The notes under the pieces were generated by a model, which was not told where the DNA came from, searched no databases, and was given only the letters and a program-made list of their open reading frames with translations. From positions 55,685,980 through 55,749,979 of the forward strand of contig NC_068575.1 in NCBI RefSeq assembly GCF_025698545.1: DNA of 64,000 nt. The letters run 5' to 3'. Every line of letters starts with the position of its first letter. Within the stretch, counting starts at the first letter, position 1. The position numbers were made by a program, and so were the translations under genes. The stretch is from Gossypium raimondii. Lineage: Eukaryota; Streptophyta; Magnoliopsida; Malvales; Malvaceae. Below, piece after piece: positions 22,267 to 34,157 of the stretch.

Positions 22267-24898
22267 GTGTAATGGCCTAAATTTAAGGTTATCGGAACAG
22301 TGGTTTCGGGACCACAAATTTGATGAGGAAAATTTTATTTTTCTTATATTTTTATGGTCTACGATTTCACAAAATGATTTCGTGAAGATTTCGTTCGAAA
22401 ATTTCGACGTTTGGGCACTCAATTTAGTCAAAAGGACTAAATTATAAAAAGTACAAAAGTTGAGTTCTACATGTTAGAAGCGTCCAATTGTTATGAAATT
22501 TTAAATTGGAGGTCTTTATATGGTAATTAGACCATTGGTAACTTGGTAGACAAAAATGGATATGAGATAAGTGAAATAGAAAATTTTTAAGTTAGGAACA
22601 ATTTGGTAATCTAATAATAAAAAAATTAAAAAGGAAAAAGATGGCAAAAATCATCATCTTCTTCATTAGGACGAAATCAGCAAGGGGGGAAGCCATAGTT
22701 AGAGTTTTCAAGCTTCCAAGCCTCATAGTAAGTGATCCCAAGCCCCGTTTTTAATGTTCTTTACGTTTTTGAGATCCCGGAGCTTAATCTAGGGTTTTTA
22801 TTTAGAAAAATACACATAGGTGAAAAGTGTTTATTTTGATGTTTTACGATAGAATATGAAGCTAGAAATTATGCTAAACTACTTTTGCTAAGTGATTTTA
22901 AGTGAAAACGAGTAAAACGACATAATCGGTAAAAATACCTAATGTACATAAGTAAGTGTTAGAGTGGGAATTTGATGTTGCCATAGAAGGGAAAAATGTT
23001 CAGCATGTTATAAAACATAAGAATAAAAGATGAAGTTTAATTTCCGAGCCTTGGGGCAAAAATGTAATTATGTAAAAGTTTAGGGGTAAAATCATAATTT
23101 TGATAAAATTAGAGTCGAGGGCTGTTTTGATGAGTGTGAGTATTAAATAAGTTAAATTTTCTATTTTAGATCAAGAAGAACGAAACTCGATGTTAGACAA
23201 AGGGAAGAATAAAGTTGAAGACTAAGTTGGTGAATTGGGTTATATTCGGTACTGAGGTAAGTTTACGGTAAATAAATGAAATATTTCAATAATTATTATT
23301 AATGCTGCTACTTTCCAGCAATTAGGAATTTATTTCATGAATTTATTTGATGATTATCCAAGCATGAAATGATAGAGAATTAAAATTAAAAAGTCTTGTT
23401 GATACATAAGGATGGTACTGGATACGAATGTCATGACATTTGGATAAAGAGGTCCCATGTAAGACCATGTCTGGGACATGGCATTGGCACCGAGATGAGA
23501 GGTCCCATGTAAGACCATGTCTGGGACATGGCATTGGCACCAAGATGAGAGGTCCCATGTAAGACCATGTTTAGGACATGGCATTGACATCCTTGAGATC
23601 ATGAGAGGTCCTCTGTAAGACCATGTCTGGGACATGGCATTGGCACCGAGATGAGAGGTCCCATGTAAGACTATGTCTGGGACATGGCGTTATAATCGAG
23701 ATGAGAGGTCCCATGTAAGACCATGTCAGGACATGGCGTTATACCGAGATGAGAGGTCCCCCGTAAGACCATGTTTGGGACATGGCATGGGCACCGACAT
23801 GAGAACATCCCATGTAAGACCATGTCTGGGACATGGCTTTGGCATGTTATTATCAGAAAAACCCGAGCATCCTTATTATTCCAATGTAGCTCAACAGGCT
23901 AGTAAACGAATCATGTTTATGAAAGTTCAGTTAAGAGCATAAATGACAAGCCCAGTATTGCAAGGCTACTTCAAGGATCCTAAAGAAGTCGGAGATCGTC
24001 CACACTATCAACCACAACAACTCGGTATTTTTATGTTGAACCATGTTGAGTATGGCATGTATAGGGATTTAGTTATTTTAAATGTTTGTATTTATGATCT
24101 TGCTAAAGAATGATGTGTAAGTATTTGATGATGAATGGTTGCTAAAATGGTTAAGTATGGAAGTGTTTGTTGTTATAAGAGTCTAAGTGATAAACTATGC
24201 ATGGAAATCATAAAAGGGTAAAATTTTGCAAAGAAATAGAATTGAGAAGAATAAAGGCGTGACTTTGAAAAATCACTTAGGATAGTATAAAATGAATTAA
24301 AGAGTGACTGATATATGGATTGAAAGCTTGTTGAGTCTATTTTCACATAAAAATAACGGTGTAGCAAAAGGAATTTTATATTTTAAGATATGTGAATTTT
24401 GGTGAGACAGGGTCAGAACAGTTTTTGGTGTCCCCTGTTTTGAGTTTAGAAAATCATTAAAAATTGTAAAAAAAAAGTTATGAGTTTTAGTTTATATGTA
24501 TAGATTCCTTATTGAGTCTATTTTCTGTAGAGGCAAGCGGTAGCACTATATGAAAATCACACAATGAGAAATTTTATTTTTAGAAGAGGTCAGGGCAGTC
24601 GATTGGTGAAATAGGGGAGAATTTAACTAATAAACTGTACTAATTGGCTAAACCAAAATCCTAAAAATTTTATGGTAGGAAGATATATGAGTCTAGTTTT
24701 AAGGAAAATTTACGGAGTTAAATTTCGAGTTCTGTAGCTCGAGTTATAATTAATTTAGTAACTGCTGCGCGATTGGACAGATTGCTGTAAATAGTGATAT
24801 TAATTTTTAAAACAATTTTTTATGCTTCGAGTAAGTAAGATAAGATAAGTAATGCCTCGTGCTCGACTCTGGCAACGGTCTCGGGTAAGGGGTGTTAC
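22267..24898. mobile_element. Second LTR-type element, target duplication GCTGG
   Basis: The element starts TGTAATGGCC and ends GGGGTGTTACA. GCTGG flanks it at 22262-22266 and again from 24899. The first 60 bases share GTGGTTTCGGGACCACAAATTTGA with the start of the enclosing element, so both belong to one LTR group. The 2.63 kb contain no polyprotein; all open frames are short and repetitive. The best reading is a solo LTR. The 3' end reads CTCGACTCTGGCAACGGTC before the terminal repeat. Confidence 0.75.
23445..23845. repeat. Tandem repeat, 50-bp unit, about 8 copies
   Basis: GGTCCCATGTAAGACCATGT recurs at 23451, 23501 and 23551 (exact 50-bp steps), then in more diverged copies to about 23840. 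Each unit also has GGGACATGGCATTGGCACC. Open frames on both strands here (for example 23354-23635 minus) simply read through the repeat and are not genes. Confidence 0.9.
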
Positions 24899-25281
24899 AG
24901 CTGGTCCGAGACACATCACACTATCCATCGTCCTAATTCGGTATAAATAGTATATTACTTTTGGTTATAATGACATTTATAGATTAACTAGCCAATATTA
25001 ATATGAAAATAATTTTGGTTGTAAATAGCCATTAGATTGGCTTGTGATGATCATATTTTGATATGTATGTAAATGGTCTTATCATGTTTAATGTGTGATA
25101 GTATGGTTGAATGATGGATAATTTGTAAACATGTTGATGTTTAATGTGTGATAGTATGGTTGAATGATGGATAATTTGTAAACATGTTGATGATTGGTTT
25201 GAAAATTGTAAATTAGGTACATATGAGTTTATATACGTATATAGTCAAGTTGGTAAGTAAATATTCTTGAATGGATGTGGT

Positions 25282-26588
25282 TAGGGGTGAACATTCGATC
25301 GAATCGAATCGAATCGAAAATTTTTGAGTTAATCGAGTTTTTGAATCTCATTTTATCATCCTAACTTTATTTGAAGTTTTCTCGAATTGAGTCGAGTGAG
25401 ATGGAATTCGAATCGAATCGAATCAAATATATTTGTTCGAGTTAAATTTTAAAAAATAATTTTGTATCCTTGTAACCACTGTTACTCATTGTAATAAAAT
25501 TTGTCCACCTTAATCAAATTTTTTATTAACTTTCATCACTCATAATTTATTTATTAATTTTTATATCTTGTTAGTTTCTTTGCTTGCTTAGTTGTTTCAA
25601 TTATCTTGATTCTTGTTAGCTTCTTTATTAATTTATTAGTTTATTTATTAATTTTTATATACGGGTTAGCTTCTTTGCTTGCTTAGTTGTTTCAATTATA
25701 TTTAGATTCTTGTCACTATGTATTTTGAAATTAAAATATATTAAATGTAAAAATATGATTTTTAATAAAAGTTATTTTAATACTAATATAAAATTTTAAC
25801 AACATTTTATGGCATAATTAATAATTCAATTTTAATATAAATATTTAAAATGACTAAACAATTCAATAATATAAATAATATAAAATGTGAAATTTAATTT
25901 AATAATATAAATAGTAGATATAAATAAAATTATTACTATTTATGTTTAGTAATTTTTTTGGATAATTTTAATTTTTTATTTGAGAGTAGAGGGTGAAAAG
26001 TAAAAGTTTAGGGGGAAAATAAAAAGTTTTGGGGAATAAAAGTTTGAGGGAAAGTAAATAGGGGGAATAAAATTTTGGAGGGAAAAAATTTAAAAAAAAT
26101 TGGTGGAGGGAGGGTTTGGGGTAGATGAGAGGTGGGATGGGAAAGGAATAAAAGTTTTAGGGGAAAAGTGGGAGAGAGTAAAAATTTTGGAGGAAAATAA
26201 AAGGTTTTAAGGGTTTTTAGGAGTAAAATTTTGAGAAAAAGTAAATAGAAGAGTAAAATTTTGGTGGGAAATGGATTTTGGGTAGATTGGGGGGTTGGGA
26301 GGGGAGGGGAGTAAAAGTTTTGGGGGAAAGTGGGAAGGAGTAAAAGTTTTGAGGGAAAAATAAAAATATTTGGGAGTTTGGGGTAAAAATATAAAATATT
26401 ATAGTTTGATATTCAAATTATTCGAATTATTCGAGTTATTCGAATTCGAAAACTCAACTCAATTCGAACTCGAAATTTGAAAAAAAAAATCGAGTTGATT
26501 CGAATAACTCGAATAACTCGATTCGTTTAACTCGAAATTTGAATTTTTTTCGATTTTTTCGAGTCGAATCGAGTTTTGCTCACCCCTA
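25282..26588. mobile_element. Non-autonomous hAT element, 1,307 bp
   Basis: The ends read TAGGGGTGAACATTCG and, inverted, TAGGGGTGAGCAAAACTCG. An 8-bp target duplication GATGTGGT is exact at 25274-25281 and 26589-26596, diagnostic of hAT transposition. Subterminal regions are packed with TCGAATCGA / CGAATTCGA motifs, probable transposase-binding sites. There is no transposase. The interior includes a long cytosine-free purine-rich tract (25937-26413). Confidence 0.9.
25937..26413 (+). repeat. Cytosine-free G/A-rich tract, 477 nt
   Basis: Between the C at 25936 and the C at 26414 the plus strand has no cytosine. The core (25981-26395) is built of loosely repeated GGGGGAAAATAAAAGTTTTG-like units. 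It holds a G-quadruplex-type run at 26289-26309 (G6 TT G3 A G4 A G4). Confidence 0.9.
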
Positions 26589-27270
26589 GATGTGGTAAGA
26601 CGTTAAGTATAAAACTTGATTTTGGTTGGATTTGAATGTCTTGTATTGGCTTAAGAAAATATTTAAGTGTTTATGTAGGTGGAAGGAAAATTTGGGTGAG
26701 AAATATGGTTTGAGAATGGCCTTATTTCGTCAACACGGGCAGAGACACGGGTGTGTGTCTTAGCCGTGTGTGACACTCGGCCTAGCACATGGGCTTGTAT
26801 TTTGGTCGTGTGTCCTCTACATCTTTAAAATTAAAAATAGAATGCTCAGGATTTTTCACATGGCTTGGCACACGGGCGTGTGGCTTGGCCGTGTGACCCT
26901 TACACCTATTTAATGCAAATTTTTATGTTCAAGTTAGAGAGTAACACGGGTACTAACACGGGCTGGGACACGATTGTGTGCCCTATTTCGAATGCCCACA
27001 TGGCCTGGCCACACGGGCGTGTATCCCCTGCAACTAGGAAAATTTTTGAAGTTTCGCGAAAAATTCTCTAGTATCCGATTTAGTCTTGACTTATTTCCAA
27101 TGCATATTGTGGGCGTCGAGGGCTCTTATAAGAGATATTATGATTGATTATGATTAGTTTCTGATATAAATTACATTTGATATGAAATATCTGTATTTAA
27201 TCTGTAAATTTTGGTAATACTCTATAACCCTGTTCCGGCGACAAATATGGGTTAAAGGTGTTACAGAATC

Positions 27271-29475
27271 TCTTCTGGAGTTTTAGTTTTGTCTTTGGTC
27301 TCTTATGGAGCACCCGCCTCCATTATCTAACCATCTAGAAGAATTTTCATTTTTGGAACCAGTCAATCTATCATTTATTCTGATTATCAAAATATTAAAT
27401 GGTATATAATAATTGGTTATTCTCATTAAGTTTATGAATACATCTAACAATAAACTAGTAATAAAATGAGTTGTCCTTTTGAACTTCGTTCAAATTACTT
27501 TCTATAAGGATTCAAATAATGATAACTTATTATAAGCAATAATTTCATTCAATTATTATTTTCTCCCCTAATATCGCTAAAACTATCAAATCAAAATAGT
27601 AAACACAAATCATGTCATAATTTAATCGCAATACATTCAATACATCTAATAATATAAGGAGACTTATAATTAATATATATTCGAACTTTCTTTGAGGATT
27701 CACTCATCTTTATGCGTTGTGGTGGAATAATTGGAACATATACGTACATACAAAAATTTAAAGATGAGAAATATTTAACTCTTAACTAAAACCAATTGTA
27801 ATGGGTAGTATTTATAACTTATTGACTTGATGCATATAACACGTAAATCAATATAATCTCATGTTGAAATTGAAACTTTAGTTATCATAAGTAATGATTT
27901 AAATATTAATCGATGCATTCAATCAATAATTTATCTAACCCATTATGTGCATAAATAATAAGGTTTTATTAAAGTTTTTCAAACTCAATCAATAAAAGAT
28001 GGGATAGAAACTCATCGACTTTAGCAATATAAATTGTTTTAATTGTATAATCTGAAATTAATTATTTAAACAATCTTACAAATGATGATGCAAGTTGATA
28101 ACACATATGTGATTGTTTTGTAGATGTATCTACCAAGAATAATATAATATTAAAATTATACACATGGTGGATGGATGAGCCCATATTCATTTAAAAAATG
28201 CAAGACATGAAATTTCAACTTTAGCTAGTGAGTTTCTAATAAGCAATTTTTATTGAGAACAAGCAACAAATGAGAATTCTTTAAATTAAAGAACTTTCTA
28301 GTTGTTTAATGAATGTCCATATGAATTCGCAATTAATTTTCACATCATATATGATATAGGACGGTCTAACTGGTCACGCCTAGTAGTAAATGCATTTATA
28401 TCAACAAACTTCTGGTTTATTTTAACATGAATTTCAATTGTACTACTAATGTCAATATAAATTGTGATAAATTGATAACTTTACTATCATTCCTTTTACT
28501 TTGTATCCACGTATAAGCATTATTGTGACATTACTACTGAAAATGTCTAAATCAATATGTAGTTTGTCACTAAGTCAACAAAATAAATATAATTTTAAAT
28601 AATTATATGCAATATTCGCTTTAAGGAATATGCCAAAATATTCAAATATACCAAAAAATGATTATAACTCGTTATTTTGTTTAATCATAATGAGATATGA
28701 GATCAATTCAAAATATTTCTAAAGCCTTTTAAAAAGAGTTATGCATAATTAATTAACTACCGTAATAACTGGCTAGGTCATGTATAGAAACAAGCATAAA
28801 TTAAACATATTAATAGAAGTCACATCTCAAACATAAAATGACATAATGAAGAACTAATTTTTCTTTCTTTCACAACCATCTTCATAAATATGCATGAAAT
28901 TTAATTTAAAATTCAACTATTCATGCTAATAAAATTTTTCATTTACAATCGTGCATGTCGTTTCTTTAAATAATTAACACATGGAATAATATAAAATGCA
29001 TGAATTACTATCTTTAACAATTTTTGAACTAAATCAAATCCGAATGACCATAATATTCATTGGTTTATTAACACAAATTTACCTACTAGATATGTTTTAA
29101 TTAAACTGATATATTTAATTATAAAATCTATTATAGTAGCATAAATAAATAAGGTAATAATCATTTTCATGAATAAATGAGATGCTTAAAATAATATGTA
29201 ACTCATGTAATAAAACTTAAAAGAAGACCGTTTCAAATATTTAAACCATATATTAAATCAATCTTTTTTTTATGCGTTGAGTCTTGACGATTTTAAGCAA
29301 ATTAAATTCCAGAGTATATTTTGAATCAATTACAATCCTTTTTCAAAATTTAATTTATAGACATAAGAAGTATAAATGGAATAGAACTCTACTTCTAATG
29401 GTTATTAGAAATTAAAGTATATCAAAACTTATTTAAATTTTGATGGATATCAACTTAATAAAATATTTATAATAA
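27271..29475 (-). other. Right-hand body of the decayed copia element, no ORF
   Basis: This is the 5' part (minus strand) of the copia element interrupted at 18667-27265. It is AT-rich, full of stops on all frames, and holds only traces of coding near 27271-27360. The worn 5' LTR lies at about 29290-29475. Confidence 0.5.
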
Positions 29476-30115
29476 TTTTCTATTTTTTTAATGCAAATTA
29501 CTTCTGAAATTTGATTTTTTTTTTTCCTTTTCAATGCAATTTACTTGAATCTTTACTGTTGTGTATTAAATATGAGAGAGAAGAATCAAAATCGCATTAA
29601 ATTGACACGAGGAAAGGTAAACATTGATGTTCAAACATCAACATTAAAAAGAGTTTTTTATTGTTGCTGCTCCTTTTCCTTTGCAGATTTGTTGTATTCT
29701 TCCATTTGTTTCTTATATACTTCCATGATCCATCCCATGGCTTTCACTTGCTTTCGAATTTCTCACTTATTTTCATCGGCCTCAGTAAGTAACCAAAGCA
29801 TGTCGGTAACTTTTTTTTAAATTTTTAAAATTTTGAATCGGTGTCGACATCTATTAAAATATTATTTATTTTTTTAATCATAAAATATCTATATTTTTTG
29901 AAGGTGTTTTAAAAAATATACATACAAGTGCCGACAAATACAGTGTCGACACAAAAAAAATCATTTTTTATTGAACAGGACAATCATTAGGGCATGATGG
30001 AGGGTGGTGCAGGCGGTGAAATGACTGGCATCAAGGTGCATTGTAGATTTTAGATTATTTTTGTGAATAATTTTGCATCTGAGTTAATTTCGTAAATCGT
30101 AAAAATTTTGGGGAC
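29476..30115 (-). mobile_element. Right arm of the interrupted foldback element
   Basis: This is the inverted match of 16380-17030. Reverse-complemented landmarks are CTACAATGCACCTTGATG, CATCATGCCCTAATG, TGTCGACACTGTATTTG and ATATAAGAAACAAATGG. A 91-codon frame at 29545-29820 is part of the arm and is not called. The following 30116-30700 is AT-rich with no recognisable content. Confidence 0.65.
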
Positions 30116-30707
30116 ACTTTAAAAAAAAAGTGGTGAGACAACCAACTAGTGAAAGTAGTATGGTTTTCCATCCCGCTAAACTAGCATGCATGCGGTCGAT
30201 AGTTTGTTGAAAATAAAAACATATTTAAAAGTTGAAGATATTGTTAAAAACTTAAAAATGTTCAACTTTTACTTATTTTTTGCAAATTTTTTAAGTGTTA
30301 TATGAACACACATGCAAGTTCATTGTCCAAATTTAAAATAAATAAATATATATCCTATATTTTCTTTTCAATGAAATTAACTTTATTAATTGTGTACAAT
30401 TTTGTTAAATACGATAAAGTTTCTTTTTTTAATAGATTTTGAGTCTAATTTTAATTTTCCAACTTGTTTCATGATTTAATTTTTTAAGTAAAATGTATTT
30501 TACTAATAAAAAAATCAACTTTTATTCTATTTGTTTTAATAGATTTTGAGACCAATTTTAATTTTTGAATTTGTTTCAAGATTTAATTTTTAAATAGAAA
30601 GTTTTTTACTAATAAATAAAAAGTTGATAAGTTAAATTGTGAAATAAATTAAAAATTTTAAGTGGATTATATGCTAATTAGATTTTTATTATAATAATGA
30701 ATATTTA

Positions 30708-31658
30708 TTAGTTTTTTTTTACCCAAATAATATAAAAAATAATTAATTACGAAAAAGGTATGGAAAACCAATTAAGTACTAAAATAGGCATTTGTTATAG
30801 TGTTCCGATAGTACCGCCTGATATATTGGCGACACCAAATTGAAATGTGATAACTTGAAATATTTAGGGACCTGATATGTAAATTTACCGTTATAATTGG
30901 TAGTTGACAGTGTGGCGGCATCGGGTAAATTTATTCATAAACCCTCTTGTTTATTATTTTCTTTTATTCTCCTTTAATACAAAAAATAAAGAGGTCTCTT
31001 ACCAATTAGTCCAAAAAGTTTTTTCTACCAAAAAGATATTTTTATAGTTACTTTCTTTTATTCCTTTTAACACCAATAATTATAATTTTATTATCAATTT
31101 GATTTACAGACATGATATAAAATTATAATTATAAAACTTTAGAAAATATTATTGTTTATAAATTATAATTATTAGTTAAATTTATAGTTTCCAAATATAA
31201 TGTGAGTGAAAGAAAACAATTATGAATACCGTTAACTGTTATGTTAGACATAATTTGAACAAAAAATATTTTTGAAAAATAAATAAAATTTATTTTCAGT
31301 TGGAATCAACTTTTTACAAAAATACTTTTGGACTAATTGATAAGAGACATTTCTATTGTTGGTGTTAAAGGAGAATAAAAGAAAATAATAAACAATGGGG
31401 GTTTATGGAGCAATTTACCTTTTTTAATGTTGTAAGGCAACACCTTAAAGCCTAACTTTTTGAGGCTGTCAATTAAAACGGTAAATTTTCATAATTAAGT
31501 TCTTGAATATTTTAGATAATCACATTTATGGGTACCGCCAATATGTCAGGCGACACCGTCAGAATATTGTAGCAAATGCTTATTTTCGTAATTAATCTAT
31601 TTTTCATACCTTTTTAGTAATTAATTATTATTTATATTATTCGGATAAAAAAACCATA
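30708..31658. mobile_element. Foldback element, about 0.95 kb
   Basis: The two arms, each about 350 bp, are inverted and diverged copies of each other. They pair at AATAATATAAAAAATAATTA, GCATTTGTTATAGTGTTC, CGCCTGATATATTGGCG, TTTATTATTTTCTTTTATTC and CCAATTAGTCCAAAA. The loop (about 31060-31290) is AT-rich without coding sequence. Terminal bases and target duplication are uncertain. It is a non-autonomous palindromic element of unassigned superfamily. Confidence 0.7.
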
Positions 31659-32930
31659 TTTATGGGATTGGGTTTCTAAAAATATTTAATATAAATAAAT
31701 TTCATAAATAAAAATTTAATAGATTCCATAAACACATTCCCATTTATGTTTAATATGGGAAATTGCATATAGCATAAAATGATTTAAATTTATATATACT
31801 CTCAATCATTAAATTAAATTTATACAAAACATCAAATAATTTTAATATATTTTAATTTAGACAAGAATTGCATCAAATGCAAATAACCATTTTGATAAAC
31901 AACTTAATTGAATCAAATAATTTGTTTTAGTAAAAAATATAGGGTTCAATTGTATAATTTAACCTATTTTTGTTTTTTGAAATGATGATTTAATGTACCA
32001 TATCAGCTTACTGTTATACCGTTAACGACAATTAACGCTCAATTACAACACAATAACGTAAGTGACTAAAACGTAACATTTTAAACATAAGTGACTAAAA
32101 TGTAACCTAAGACAAACAAAAGTGACTATTTTGATAGTTTACCCGTTTTTTAATATTTTTTTGTGGTGAACTTTCTTGATTTTTGTTTTTTTTGTTTGTT
32201 TCCTTTTACATTTTTAAAAGAAATATGAAATGAGCATTTTTCAAAGTTGTTTAGTTAGATCATTTTCCTTCGAAGTGAAAGTGTTTTTGTGTGTCTGTCT
32301 CTCAAAGGGGGTTGAATTCTCTATTTCTATTATACGGTTCATGTTCATGGATGTGATGTATTAGGTAGATTCTCATACATGTCAACTCGTATCTTATTGC
32401 AGAATTAACACGTGTTCTCAAAGTGGGGGTTCGCTTACATGATGGTGTGAACCTATCCTGTAAGAGTTCATGAGAGGATGTAAACCCCCATATGTAAACT
32501 CTGTAGGTTATAGGTCGCATTCAGGTAATCAACTAGCAGATCGGTAATGACGAATACCATAAAAAAACTATTGATGATATTGTTTTAACTTTAAACCATT
32601 GAATTTATGAAGTTTGCCCATTTTATTTTAAGTAATTGAAAAAAGCATTTAAATTTTAGGTAAAAAAATCTTTCCGGTCTCTTTTAATATTAATATTAAG
32701 TAAATTGATATCTTTAGAAAAATTAAAGTAGTTTAATCTTGTCATACAATTGATAAAAGCTATTTGCATGGTAATTAATTGTCTTTATTTATTCAAATTA
32801 TTTTTAAAAAATTTAAAACAACTAACTTAGAGAAAAAATATTTTTACCTTAATTTTTATAATAATTTATTAATATTGATTAATATAGAAGCTTTATAAAC
32901 AGGAAAAATAATTTGGGGTTGTTGCTTTTT
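31659..32930. other. AT-rich spacer with a partial MITE, no gene
   Basis: At 32040-32150, GTGACTAAAACGTAAC and GTGACTAAAATGTAACC alternate, resembling one arm of the hairpin MITE at 5816-6165. At 32290-32530 there is an unremarkable mixed-composition stretch with a 72-codon minus frame and no recognisable product. Nothing else is supported. Confidence 0.4.
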
Positions 32931-33993
32931 GGGCAATTTACCAAAAAAAGCCTTTTTTTAAATTACCGAAATGGGTCCGGTATTTTATTATTTACCGGAA
33001 TGGGCCTTTTCAGGCAAATCGCGTCCACGTCAGCGCGATGTCAGGGGACGTGCTAGGAAATCGCGTCCACGAGGGGGCGATTTGTTGTCACGTCAGCAAA
33101 CCGCGCTGACGTGGCCGCGACTTGCCCAACGCGTGAACAGTGCAACTAATGAAATTTCAGTATATAGTTGCACTAAATTATTTAAATTATTTATAATACC
33201 TAAATTATCTCTATTTATTTGTTATATTACATAAAATACTCATTTGAAAATACAAAACATTATGATAGCTAATTTAAAATTTATTCTCCAAAACTAATGA
33301 AAATCATTTAAAATACTAAAACTAGATCTATCTAAACAAACTATAAGAAAATTCCTGGAATGCTGTGATTTCTTCGTCTTCAACGAAAGATCTCGAGAAA
33401 GATCACGGTGAAGAAAGCTTGTGCTTAATGAGGAAGCAAATTTGGACACTCGGAATCATCTAACAATTATGCAGAACAGCAGCCGTCTTTCTTTACAGCT
33501 GAAACATCATCCCCAGAGCCGACATTGATGATTTGTCCATTGGGCAATGTTGTTTGATCATTCCCTCATTCGAGTGCTTTTCGACTGATCATATGATGTA
33601 TTTGAGTTAGTACTTCAGTGAATGCATGCTCAACATTTGTAGATTTAAGGGCAGATGTTTCCATAAAGAAGCGCGTACACGTGGGCGCGACTTATCTGTT
33701 TACTTTTTTTCTCTAAAACCCTAAAACCTAAAATCCAAAAACCTACAAGTCAGGAAATCACGACCACGTCGGTAGCGCTTTTGTCGATGTGGCAACAAAT
33801 CGCGTCCACGAGGAGCGATTTGTTGCCACGCCGAAAAGCGCGTCGACGTACGCGCGATTTCTGGTACGCCCCCGACATCGCTACCGACGTGGACGCGGTT
33901 TGCCAGAAAATGACCAATTTCGGTAAATAATAAAATACCGAGCCTATTTCGATAAATTTATAAAAAATTAAGCTTTTTATTGGTAAATCAGCC
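32931..33993. mobile_element. CpG-rich foldback/TIR element with captured Rab exon
   Basis: The left end reads GGGCAATTTACCAAAAAAAG and the right end, inverted, GGCTGATTTACCAATAAAAAG. Homology of the arms continues through GGTATTTTATTATTTACCG and TGGCAAACCGCGTCCACGTC for about 200 bp. The arms carry repeated ATCGCGTCCACG and ACGTCAGCGCG motifs, very rich in CpG for this window. The centre (33140-33670) is unrelated DNA containing the last exon of a Rab GTPase. No target duplication is evident, so the superfamily is open; the long arms recall Mutator-like elements. Confidence 0.65.
33467..33670 (-). pseudogene. RABA1-type Rab GTPase, captured C-terminal exon
   Basis: On the minus strand the segment encodes [33 protein letters not shown], then a TGA, then GNDQTTLPNGQIINVGS and DDVSAVKKDGCCSA followed by TAA. 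These are the G5 (ETSAL) box, the hypervariable tail and the double-cysteine prenylation end typical of RABA1 proteins, which act in post-Golgi and recycling-endosome traffic. The first four G boxes are absent. Upstream sequence stops abruptly at 33671, where the CpG-rich arm begins. About 150 bp of likely 3' UTR follow, toward 33330. The internal stop confirms loss of function. Confidence 0.85.
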
Positions 33994-34046
33994 TTATTAT
34001 TTATTGGAGCTTGAGAATCAAAGCTTAAATCAGCTGGATTATATTT

Positions 34047-34054
34047 TATAAAAG
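34047..34054 (+). promoter_or_regulatory. Candidate TATA box for the gene at 34158
   Basis: TATAAAAG lies 104 bp upstream of the ATG, leaving room for a leader of about 75 nt without upstream ATG problems. It is 54 bp from the right end of the CpG-rich foldback element. Confidence 0.5.
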
Positions 34055-34157
34055 AACGACTTTATCCCCATCCGGCTCGGATGAACTTCAAAAGATTTGA
34101 CTTTACAGTTTTGGTATTTTTTTTTCTTTCCTTCAATATTTTGGTATCACTTGAGGC

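Larger units (their letters stand above)
18667..27265. mobile_element. LTR-type element of Ty3/gypsy style, target duplication GAATC
   Basis: The element starts TGTAATAGCCCG and ends GGTGTTACA. It is bounded by GAATC at 18662-18666 and again at 27266-27270, a 5-bp target duplication. Removing three later insertions (20449-21933, 22267-24898, 25282-26588) leaves about 3.2 kb with no coding sequence of its own. This fits a large solo LTR or a non-autonomous LARD-like element. Orientation is ambiguous because both ends read TGTAA inwards; recalled cotton LTRs beginning TGTAACACC would put it on the minus strand. Internal CACGGGCGTGTG-type motifs at 26730-27020 are common in such LTRs. Confidence 0.75.
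17176..29475 (-). mobile_element. Decayed Ty1/copia element, split by later insertions
   Basis: The 3' LTR (minus strand) is 17176-17359, starting TGTTATGAATATTTTAAG and ending CTTATAACA. A GAGGAG purine tract precedes it at about 17360-17370. The worn 5' LTR ends near 29475, where TG has become TT. Flanks GTTTC (17171-17175) and TTTTC (29476-29480) fit a mutated 5-bp duplication. Traces of polyprotein survive across the inner insertion: minus-strand CCAGAAGA at about 27271-27280 continues into sequence at 18661 encoding QVPKTEN and DNDFACNIIVEI. Most of the reverse transcriptase is deleted, and no open frame remains. Net length without insertions is about 3.7 kb, against about 5 kb for intact elements. 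Confidence 0.65.

Noticed and set aside
23354-23942. Open frames on both strands with repeated short motifs
   Set aside because: They are read-throughs of the 50-bp tandem repeat inside an LTR element. A 50-bp period changes frame each unit, so no consistent protein repeat is encoded.
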